From the NCBI RefSeq assembly GCF_026127265.1, contig NZ_WWFG01000001.1, forward strand, positions 2,519,501 through 2,583,500: 64,000 bases of DNA, in the 5' to 3' direction. Positions 53,725-61,453 of this stretch are shown in pieces. The stretch comes from Nostoc sp. KVJ3 (lineage in GTDB: Bacteria; Cyanobacteriota; Cyanobacteriia; Cyanobacteriales; Nostocaceae). A program made the position numbers and the translations under genes. Below the pieces are notes generated by a model. That model worked only from the letters and a program-made list of their open reading frames with translations, was not told where the DNA came from and ran no database searches. The number at the start of each line of letters is the position of its first letter. Position 1 is the first letter of the stretch.

Positions 53725-53865
53725 GGCAACATGAAAGCTAAAACGTAGATAAAATAAGCTCCATAGCCCTCATACCTCGTAAATAATACTCATTGCCATA
53801 ATACTTATTCTAAATGTGCCAGAAATTGGTATGCTAAAGGCCGAGACTCGCTATGAAAGCAAACA

Positions 53866-55899
53866 ATGCCTGCGCCTACTATCAATCCCACGATCGCTGC
53901 TTTTCCCTTGACTGCCGTAGTCGGTCAAGAAGCAATTAAATTAGCCTTGCTGTTAGCCGCAGTTGATCCTGGTTTGGGAGGAGTAGCGATCGCAGGTCGT
54001 CGCGGTACGGCAAAATCTGTAATGGCTCGTGCTATCCACGCTCTACTACCGCCCATTGAAGTTGTCAAAGGTTCAATCAGCAATTGCGACCCCAACCACC
54101 CAGAAGAATGGGACGATCAACTTTTGGCTGAGTATGCAGACAAAGCCATTGAAGATGTTCCCGTCGAAATCATCCCCGCACCTTTTTTACAAATTCCTCT
54201 AGGTATCACAGAAGACCGACTTTTAGGTTCAGTAGATGTGGAAAAGTCGGTAAAACAAGGTGATACCATTTTTCAGCCGGGATTACTCGCTACAGCAAAC
54301 CGTGGTGTACTGTACGTAGATGAAATTAATTTATTAGATGACCAAATATCAAATCAGCTTTTAACAGTATTATCTGACGGACGCAACCAGATTGAACGGG
54401 AAGGGATTAGTTTTCAGCATCCGTGTAAATCCTTATTCATTGCCACCTACAACCCAGAAGAAGGCGGATTACGGGAGCATTTGCTAGATAGAATTGCGAT
54501 CGCACTTTCTGCTGACGGTGTACTTGGCTTAGATCAAAGAGTAGCAGCAGTAGAGCAAGCGATCGCTTATTCTAAATCTCCCCAAGACTTCCTCAAACAG
54601 TACAACGAAGATTTAGATTCCCTGAAAACCCAAATCATTTTGGCACGGGAATGGTTAAAAGAAGTCATCATCACCCATGAACAAATTGCCTACTTAGTAG
54701 ATGAGGCCATTCGCGGCGGAGTTCAGGGACATCGCGCCGAGTTATTCGCCACACGGGTTGCTAAAGCTGCGGCGGCTTTGGAAGGACGAACAACAGTTAA
54801 TGCTGAAGATTTGCGCCGTGCTGTGGAATTGGTGATTGTACCACGCGCCACAGTTGTGCAGACACCACCACCCGAACAAGCACCGCCACCGCCTCCACCG
54901 CCACCGCAACAGAATCAAGAAGAACCCCAAGACGAATCTGAAGAGGAAGAAGAAGAACAGGAAGAACAGGAAGAAAATCAAGAGCAAGAACCCCCCAGCA
55001 TCCCGGAAGAGTTTATCTTTGATCCAGAAGGGGTAATTCTTGATGACAACGTACTGTACTTTACTCAAATGGCGAAGCGGCAAGGTAAATCTGGTAGTCG
55101 CAGTGTCATCTTTTCCGATGACAGGGGACGCTACATTAAGCCAATGTTACCCAAGGGGAAAGCGCGACGCATTGCAGTAGATGCTACCCTGAGAGCAGCT
55201 GCTCCTTATCAAAAAGCACGCAGAGAAAGACAACCAGATAGAAAAGTTATTGTCGAACAGCCTGATATTCGCTCGAAACGCCTGGTACGCAAAGCCGGGG
55301 CGTTGGTAGTATTTGTGGTAGATGCTTCTGGCTCAATGGCCCTGAATCGAATGCAGTCAGCTAAAGGTGCGGTGATGCAACTGTTAACAGAAGCTTATCA
55401 AAACCGCGATCAAATAGCATTAATTCCCTTCCGGGGAGAACAAGCAGAGGTATTATTGCCTCCAACACGTTCTATTGCTTTAGCGCGTAACCGTTTGGAA
55501 AGGTTGCCTTGTGGTGGGGGTTCGCCCTTAGCGCATGGTTTAACTCAAGCTGTGCGCGTCGGCTTAAATGCCCAGATGAGTGGAGATATTGGGCAAGTTG
55601 TCCTTGTAGCAATCACCGATGGGCGGGGTAATATTCCCTTAGCGCGTTCTTTGGGTGAACAGCTAGAACCAGGAGAAAAGCCAGATATCAAAGGAGAATT
55701 ATTAGAAATTGCTGCCAGAATCAGGGCTTTGGGGATGCAACTATTAGTAATTGATACGGAAAGTAAATTTGTATCTACTGGCTTTGCTAAAGAATTATCG
55801 CAAACAGCAGGTGGTAAATATTATCATTTGCCAAAAGCGACAGATCAAGCTATTGCTGCTATGACCAAAGGTGCGATCGCTGATTTAAAATCTAGATAA
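53866..55899 (+). CDS. chlD: Magnesium chelatase subunit D
   Basis: The protein has 677 residues, the usual length. An AAA+ domain (about 10-320, with AIAGRRGTAKS as a Walker A-like loop and DEINLL) is joined by a linker of a Pro run then a Glu/Gln-rich run (near 330-380) to a von Willebrand A domain with the MIDAS motif DASGSM (near 485). ChlD forms the D ring of the Mg-chelatase with ChlI and ChlH and inserts Mg into protoporphyrin IX, the first step of chlorophyll synthesis. This is chromosomal housekeeping and marks the end of the peptide cluster. It is convergent with sigF. Confidence 0.97.
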   Translation: MPAPTINPTIAAFPLTAVVGQEAIKLALLLAAVDPGLGGVAIAGRRGTAKSVMARAIHALLPPIEVVKGSISNCDPNHPEEWDDQLLAEYADKAIEDVPVEIIPAPFLQIPLGITEDRLLGSVDVEKSVKQGDTIFQPGLLATANRGVLYVDEINLLDDQISNQLLTVLSDGRNQIEREGISFQHPCKSLFIATYNPEEGGLREHLLDRIAIALSADGVLGLDQRVAAVEQAIAYSKSPQDFLKQYNEDLDSLKTQIILAREWLKEVIITHEQIAYLVDEAIRGGVQGHRAELFATRVAKAAAALEGRTTVNAEDLRRAVELVIVPRATVVQTPPPEQAPPPPPPPPQQNQEEPQDESEEEEEEQEEQEENQEQEPPSIPEEFIFDPEGVILDDNVLYFTQMAKRQGKSGSRSVIFSDDRGRYIKPMLPKGKARRIAVDATLRAAAPYQKARRERQPDRKVIVEQPDIRSKRLVRKAGALVVFVVDASGSMALNRMQSAKGAVMQLLTEAYQNRDQIALIPFRGEQAEVLLPPTRSIALARNRLERLPCGGGSPLAHGLTQAVRVGLNAQMSGDIGQVVLVAITDGRGNIPLARSLGEQLEPGEKPDIKGELLEIAARIRALGMQLLVIDTESKFVSTGFAKELSQTAGGKYYHLPKATDQAIAAMTKGAIADLKSR

Positions 55900-55957
55900 T
55901 TAGTTATTTTTCATTTGTCAGTTGCTTTTCTACTAACCACTGACCATTGACTAATGA

Positions 55958-56749
55958 CTACGATCCAGTGGGCATGACCTGTGGTTGTAAATAGCAAATC
56001 AAATCCTGGATTCCCTTTTGCAAATAGCGCGTTACCGTCATTGGACTAGTACCAATGTTTTTAGCAGCATCCTTGCGAGAAAGTTCTTTCAAAAATACCA
56101 TTTCAACGGCCATGCGGGGCTTTTCTTCCAACATATTGATTGCACCTTGCAGTTGTTGGCGTTCTTCTTCTTGTTGTAAAAGAACATGAGAACGAGGACA
56201 AGGAAGTGCTTCACCCAAGGTTATTTGGCAATCAACATAGTTAACTGCGGTTGCATCTAAACTCAAAGGCATCCGATTTTGAGCGGCTAACTTGGTTTCT
56301 TGCCATTCTTGCACAGATACCCGGAGTTCGCTGGCAATTTCAGCATCCTTGGGCTGACGACCTAAAGACATTGCTAAGTCCTTGCGAATCTTTTGCCCTT
56401 CATTATATAATTCTTGCCAACGACGGGGAATTTTTAATAAAGTACTGCGATCGCGCAAAAAGTGCAGCATCTCACCGCGAATGTATGGCACTGCAAAAGA
56501 ACTAAAAGCATATCCTTGGCTAGGGTCGAAACGCTCAATTGCCCTAATTAAACCAAAATAACCGATTTGTTCTAAATCTTCATAAGGTTCATTACATTGA
56601 TGGCTGAATTTATGAGCCATCTTCCGTACTAAGCCAGTATGTAACTGTACAAGTTTATTACGAAGTTTAATAGAAGGATTCTGGTGGTACAAGTGTAATA
56701 ATTCTATACCATCAGTTCGTAAAGAGGACTCACTTGTTGCCATATACAT
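55958..56749 (-). CDS. sigF: Group 3 sigma factor SigF
   Basis: The protein has 263 residues. Region 2 (YEDLEQIGYFGLIRAIERF, FSSFAVPYIRGEMLHFLRD) and region 4 (SRKDAAKNIGTSPMTVTRYL) are clear, and region 3 is short, as in SigF/SigB-type sigma factors. In cyanobacteria SigF is linked to motility, pili and surface functions. The ATG at 56749 is preceded by AAGGGA; the second Met, two codons on, is an alternative. It is transcribed towards chlD with only 58 bases between the stop codons. Confidence 0.9.
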   Translation of the reverse strand: MYMATSESSLRTDGIELLHLYHQNPSIKLRNKLVQLHTGLVRKMAHKFSHQCNEPYEDLEQIGYFGLIRAIERFDPSQGYAFSSFAVPYIRGEMLHFLRDRSTLLKIPRRWQELYNEGQKIRKDLAMSLGRQPKDAEIASELRVSVQEWQETKLAAQNRMPLSLDATAVNYVDCQITLGEALPCPRSHVLLQQEEERQQLQGAINMLEEKPRMAVEMVFLKELSRKDAAKNIGTSPMTVTRYLQKGIQDLICYLQPQVMPTGS

Positions 56750-57351
56750 TCCCTTGTTGTAACTCCCATTCCTCAGAAAATGGAGTTGCGTATATTTTCT
56801 TCTAAGCTGTTATTATTTTGCTTAGTCAGGGAAGAATAAGCTATCGTCGTTTCACTGAACTTATGAGGGGTCTAACTCCACAATTCAGTATTTGTACGCA
56901 TGATTTTTCTAACCTCTGTGTTGCAGCTTATTTTTATTTTTTACATAACTCTTGAATCGCAGATAATCTTTATCTTTTGCAACAAAAACTAGCTATTTAT
57001 GCTGAACAATGCATAACTGACCTAATAGCTATCTGTCATACTGAGCGCGACCTAGTTAGATACTGAATTAATCGCAAAGGAGACTGGGCAATTTTATCTC
57101 TTAGTATGCACTGTCATTAATAAAGGTCGGGAATCCAAATTAGAAGTTGGGTTGATGAAGAAAACCTAAGCTACAAAAAACAGAATTATGACTCATTTTT
57201 ATGGTGATTTGTACTTAGTTGGGTCTTGAGGGACATTTCTATTCAATATTGGTAAGATAGAAACTTTGGAAACTTAGTGGAAACATAGAAACAGGTGATT
57301 GACATGCCAGTTTGGTGGGTGTCACACTTCTGCTAAACAGGAGGGTGAACA
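56750..57351. promoter_or_regulatory. Divergent intergenic region between sigF and the pPIWI_RE island
   Basis: About 600 bases without a gene. Close to the island, four GAAAC motifs lie at 57260, 57269, 57280 and 57288, spaced 8-11 bases apart, possibly an operator for the HTH protein that follows. A strong ribosome binding site AGGAGG (57339-57344) is set 7 bases before the ATG at 57352. No convincing promoter boxes were identified. Confidence 0.4.
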
Positions 57352-58659
57352 ATGAAAATCACCAAACACCGACAAAAAATTGTGGATACACTTCAGCAAT
57401 GGTTCAGCATCCATAAACAAGGGCCAACTCTAGAAGAGTTGTGTCAAGAACTCGGAATGCAACCACGCCAGAAAGCAACAGTTCAGCGCTGGTTACAAAC
57501 TATCCGAGGTATTGATGTTGAATGGGATAAGCACAGCGCCCGCAGTCTTCATTTACTCACATCTGAGCCAGAAGCACGCTCTCTAGATATATCTGTGACG
57601 GACACTCTGCGGTATCTCGCTACTGGCGTGGTGCAGTGGGAAAAACTGGATTTAGAAAAGCGAAGTCAAGTACCAGAAGCCCTTCGCATTGGTATGTCCC
57701 GTATGTACTTAACTTCTTTACTGCGGGGAGAACAAGCCCCAGAGAACCTACCCCAATTTTTTGATTGGGCGGAAACATCAATTACTTCCTGGAAACCAGC
57801 CCAAGAGATTAAATATCTTTCACCAGATGTCAGCGTTATAGAAGATGGAGTAGTTTCCGATTTTGCTACAGAATGGCAAGTTTCGGGTAATGATGTGGTG
57901 GCGCAGGTACAAGAGTCAGTACTGAAAGATGTACTGGAATACTGTCGGGGAAATCAGTTAGAAGATGCTTATCGCGCTTTTCGACAACTGATTATTACTA
58001 AACCCACTCTTCATTACTCAGAATATCGCCAACAGCTACGTTTACCCGAACTCAGACCACTGCGGGAGTTATTGTCACGGTTAGAAATCTATGTCGATAT
58101 GGATAAGTTGGCAGAGGGTAGCGTCTATCATCTGTGTCCGCGCTGCAAGTATGTGCAACGTCAACGCCCTGATGGTACATATACCTGCCGTAACCCTTGG
58201 TGTGAAAAACTTTGTACAACCAACAACCTCCAAGTATTGCCACCTATTCCTAAAGAAAAAGCAGAGGACTGGAAAGCTGTTACTCCTGGCGTACATTTGT
58301 ACGGTACACTGCCGGGAATTTGGGAAATTCAACTCAAAGAAGAACTCACAAAATTGGGTTTGCGCGTCACTCTCTGGCCTTTTGTCGATGAATTTGACTT
58401 ACTCGTAGAGTTCCCGCGTAAAGTTCGTTGGGCAATTGATCTCAAAGATTGGTCATCATTGGATGAGGAACGTTTGCGAAAGGTGCAGTATCGGCGTGAT
58501 GCAACGGAAACCTTTGTAGTTTTTCCCGATGAACGCGAAGAAATATTACGGATAAAGGTTGTACGCAAACAATTAGAGCCTGAACTGGAGGGTGTGCGCT
58601 TACGCCTATTTAGCGAAATCATCACCGAGGCTCAAGCAATTTTAGGGAAGAAAAAATAA
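57352..58659 (+). CDS. pPIWI_RE-island HTH / zinc-ribbon / REase-fold protein
   Basis: The protein has 435 residues. The N-terminal 65 residues are a winged-helix domain of the LexA N-terminal type (KHRQKIVDTLQQWFSIHKQG, GPTLEELCQELG). A four-Cys zinc ribbon lies near 261-285 (CPRCKYV, CRNPWCEK). The C-terminal part has a restriction-endonuclease-like pattern: an Asp in VDEFDLLVEF near 347 and DLK near 363-365 in WAIDLKDW. This matches the REase-associated member of the pPIWI_RE three-gene islands described by comparative genomics as anti-invader systems. It overlaps the helicase start by one base. The gene looks intact. Confidence 0.7.
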   Translation: MKITKHRQKIVDTLQQWFSIHKQGPTLEELCQELGMQPRQKATVQRWLQTIRGIDVEWDKHSARSLHLLTSEPEARSLDISVTDTLRYLATGVVQWEKLDLEKRSQVPEALRIGMSRMYLTSLLRGEQAPENLPQFFDWAETSITSWKPAQEIKYLSPDVSVIEDGVVSDFATEWQVSGNDVVAQVQESVLKDVLEYCRGNQLEDAYRAFRQLIITKPTLHYSEYRQQLRLPELRPLRELLSRLEIYVDMDKLAEGSVYHLCPRCKYVQRQRPDGTYTCRNPWCEKLCTTNNLQVLPPIPKEKAEDWKAVTPGVHLYGTLPGIWEIQLKEELTKLGLRVTLWPFVDEFDLLVEFPRKVRWAIDLKDWSSLDEERLRKVQYRRDATETFVVFPDEREEILRIKVVRKQLEPELEGVRLRLFSEIITEAQAILGKKK

Positions 58660-61124
58660 TGCGTGACACCATTAGCTGGCGCAAGAATCTGTGTAAAAAA
58701 CTCTGCAACTCAGATGAATTAAAACAGCATATAGTATCTAGTTTAGTTAATGCAGATACTCAGGTACAGCAGCGAGAACTTAAGCGTCTTGCCCAACTCA
58801 TTGCTGATGTGGAATTGGGATTAACCCTACTTAAAGAAGTAGCACCTGAAGAACCTGCAACTTCTGTGGAAGCTTTGCTCAAAGGATATCGTTTTCCAGT
58901 TGAACAACTACAAAGCGATCGCAACTGGCAACTTATACAAAATGCTCGTTTCTATTTGATTAAGCGCAAAGGTAGACAATGGCTGCGAGTTCTTCAGGAG
59001 TACATCACCTTACCTGAAATTATTAGAATCTACAGCCTTGAGGAGGCAAGGAATGTTCCTCAACCTATTCCATCCAGTACCTACCCAACTCGTTTAGATA
59101 AGGTATATCTCCCAACTTTATCAAAAACCCCACAGCATAGACAAAGAAAAGTTAACTTAGTAACTGAGGGGCAGTGGTATGCCAAGATTTCCCAAAAAGG
59201 TCATTCCCCAGTTGAAGTTCCTATTGAGATTCCCAAGGAAGTTGCTAATATAGCACCCTCGTCTGGGGTATCCCTTCATCACACACGGACTGAGCAGAAT
59301 TCACAGTGTAGCGTTACCCGTGAAGAATTAATACTAGCTGCCCAAGAAATGGACGATAAATTGTCTTTGTTTGGACAACAAGAAAATTATCGTAACCGCC
59401 TAGAAAACATCCTCTTCCAGCTATACGATGCTGAATCAGATAATTTTCATCAAGGTAATCATCTGAATTTCGAGGGGCTGATGCACATTGTTGGGCTTTT
59501 AAATGTGGGCAAGTCTACCTTGTTAGAAATTCTGATTTACTTCTTCGCTAAACAGGGATATCGCTGTGGGTTGATGGTGAATGATGTCGCTACGGCGGTG
59601 CGCCTCGCTTCTTTATTTTCCCACAAATTACAAATTCCTGCTGCACCAGTCTTGGGTAGTAAACGCCAAGAACAATTAGCAAAAGTCTACGAACCTATTC
59701 TCAAAAGTGAGGGTAAGGAAGTTACTAAGGGAGGGATGCACCCTGCATGGCGTTGGTTCAGTTCAGTCTGCCCACTTTTAGCTTTAGTGCAATCAGAAGA
59801 TAAGTGGGAATTTGGCAATGAACCTTGTCACAAGCTTTATCAAAAAGTTCTCGTAGCTGATAATGATGATTCTGATGATGAAGATAGACAGGAAAGTGAT
59901 GAAAAATATACTTGTCCCTTTTATTACAAATGTCCACGTCACCATTTAGAACACGATATTGCTACAGCTTTAGTCTGGATTTTCACTCCTGCTAGTTTCA
60001 TTCATACTCGTGTACCCCGCCAGGGATTTGAACAAGACTTGACCTTTGCTGAGGCTGTTTATCGAGAATGTAAGTTTCTATTTGTTGACGAAGCCGATCG
60101 CGTACAGATTCAGTTTGATGAAGAGTTTGCCCCGGATGAAGTCTTAGTCGATGCTTCTGGAAACTCATTTTTAAATAAACTCGGACTTAACCTGGCGACG
60201 ATTTACAATTCCGATCGCGGTGATATGGCAGGCGATCGCTTTGTTGCTTGGACAAGCGCCCATTACCATACCCAAAATGCTACTAACCGCATCTATCATC
60301 TACTCCTCACCCACTCTAAACTGGTTGCGTGGTTGGGGCCACTTCCTTTTACAGGTCGTTCTCTATTTGCTCGGATTATCCGCGATCTGGTTGATCCACC
60401 TGAGATTCCTGTCTCAGCGAAACCGAAACTAACTCGCCAACAAATCATGGAAGAACGGCGTAAACGCATCATTGAAGCAGATTTGGCTCCCACAGAGCAA
60501 CGTCGCCGCCGCAAACAAATGATGGACGAACTGGATGAATTTTTGCAACATCCGCTCAACCGCGGTCTTGGTGGTGAACTTTCAGATTTGGCGTTGACAA
60601 TACTAACTGCGGAAAGCGATCGTCAAGCTCTAGCTGAAATTGCTCCTTGGTGCAAAAGATGGATAGAAATCCATAATCTTTACCTACCAGATGAGACTCA
60701 ATTTGAGGAACTAACCCGAAATCTTCAGTTTGCGATTTTAGTTACTATACTCGACAACCGCCTGGGTTTTATAGTTGATAATCTGAGTGACCTTGGTCGG
60801 GTAATGAACCTACACGACTTGAACCAAGACTTCTTGCATCGCCCTCCGCCTGATTTTCTACCAGTCTTACCAGAATCGCCAGTGGGAAATATTTTAGGTT
60901 TTTTGTATAAGCAAGAACGTAGCGTTAAAAAAGCTGGCAAGTTGGACTATTTCCGTTATGTAGGTGTAGGTCGTGCTTTGCTGTTGAATTTCCCAAAACT
61001 GTTTGCAGTTGATGATTGGGACGGGCCACATACTGTTCTGATATCAGGTACTAGCTACGCTCCTGGTTCACCAGCCTATCATATCAATGTAAAACTAAAA
61101 CCCACTATATTGTTGCCGAAATGA
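58659..61124 (+). CDS. DinG-type helicase of the pPIWI_RE island, N-terminal and central part
   Basis: The protein has 821 residues. A Walker A-like loop (IVGLLNVGKSTLLEIL, near 282), a Cys-rich stretch near 370-430 (CPFYYKCPRHH) suited to a zinc or Fe-S site, and a DEAD-type motif (FVDEADRVQIQF, near 475) identify it as a superfamily 2 DinG-like helicase. The frame stops at 61122-61124 soon after the SGTSYAPGSPAYH motif. The last helicase motif is found in the next frame, so this protein alone lacks motif VI. Its stop overlaps the next ATG as ATGA. Confidence 0.7.
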   Translation: MRDTISWRKNLCKKLCNSDELKQHIVSSLVNADTQVQQRELKRLAQLIADVELGLTLLKEVAPEEPATSVEALLKGYRFPVEQLQSDRNWQLIQNARFYLIKRKGRQWLRVLQEYITLPEIIRIYSLEEARNVPQPIPSSTYPTRLDKVYLPTLSKTPQHRQRKVNLVTEGQWYAKISQKGHSPVEVPIEIPKEVANIAPSSGVSLHHTRTEQNSQCSVTREELILAAQEMDDKLSLFGQQENYRNRLENILFQLYDAESDNFHQGNHLNFEGLMHIVGLLNVGKSTLLEILIYFFAKQGYRCGLMVNDVATAVRLASLFSHKLQIPAAPVLGSKRQEQLAKVYEPILKSEGKEVTKGGMHPAWRWFSSVCPLLALVQSEDKWEFGNEPCHKLYQKVLVADNDDSDDEDRQESDEKYTCPFYYKCPRHHLEHDIATALVWIFTPASFIHTRVPRQGFEQDLTFAEAVYRECKFLFVDEADRVQIQFDEEFAPDEVLVDASGNSFLNKLGLNLATIYNSDRGDMAGDRFVAWTSAHYHTQNATNRIYHLLLTHSKLVAWLGPLPFTGRSLFARIIRDLVDPPEIPVSAKPKLTRQQIMEERRKRIIEADLAPTEQRRRRKQMMDELDEFLQHPLNRGLGGELSDLALTILTAESDRQALAEIAPWCKRWIEIHNLYLPDETQFEELTRNLQFAILVTILDNRLGFIVDNLSDLGRVMNLHDLNQDFLHRPPPDFLPVLPESPVGNILGFLYKQERSVKKAGKLDYFRYVGVGRALLLNFPKLFAVDDWDGPHTVLISGTSYAPGSPAYHINVKLKPTILLPK

Positions 61125-61453
61125 TCAACCTGAATTACACCGCATGGGCTTTTAAGCAACTAACACAAGACGAGCGATCGGTACTTTGCTGGACTCAGTT
61201 AGTCAGTATCTGGCAAATCATCGGGCGTTTGGTGCGTGGTGGTGTACCAGCAGTAGTCCATTTTATAGATGTGAAATTTGCCCCAAATTCAGCTATTGGC
61301 GAACAAGACAGCGAATTTACTTCACTTTTGGTTGCCATTATTAAGGTGCTGGAACCCTATGTAGAAAGCGAGGATGTGCTGGCGCGATCGCTCTATGGAG
61401 CTTTTTTAAATGCGTTGAAACAAATGAGAGAAAGAAACTTAAACTATGACTAA
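61121..61453 (+). CDS. C-terminal piece of the split DinG-type helicase
   Basis: The protein has 110 residues. SIWQIIGRLVRGG is helicase motif VI with its arginine finger, and AVVHFIDVKFAPN follows, as in the C-terminus of pPIWI_RE-island helicases. It lies in a different frame from the preceding piece and starts in its stop codon (ATGA). Between the last motif of the first piece and motif VI here only about 60 residues remain, where DinG-like helicases normally have well over 150, so a section is probably deleted. It overlaps the pPIWI_RE start by 8 bases. Confidence 0.6.
   Translation: MINLNYTAWAFKQLTQDERSVLCWTQLVSIWQIIGRLVRGGVPAVVHFIDVKFAPNSAIGEQDSEFTSLLVAIIKVLEPYVESEDVLARSLYGAFLNALKQMRERNLNYD

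Noticed and set aside
54742..55083. Minus-strand frame with a Phe/Leu run opposite chlD
   Set aside because: It is the antisense of the Glu-rich and Pro-rich linker of ChlD, so the composition is an artefact.
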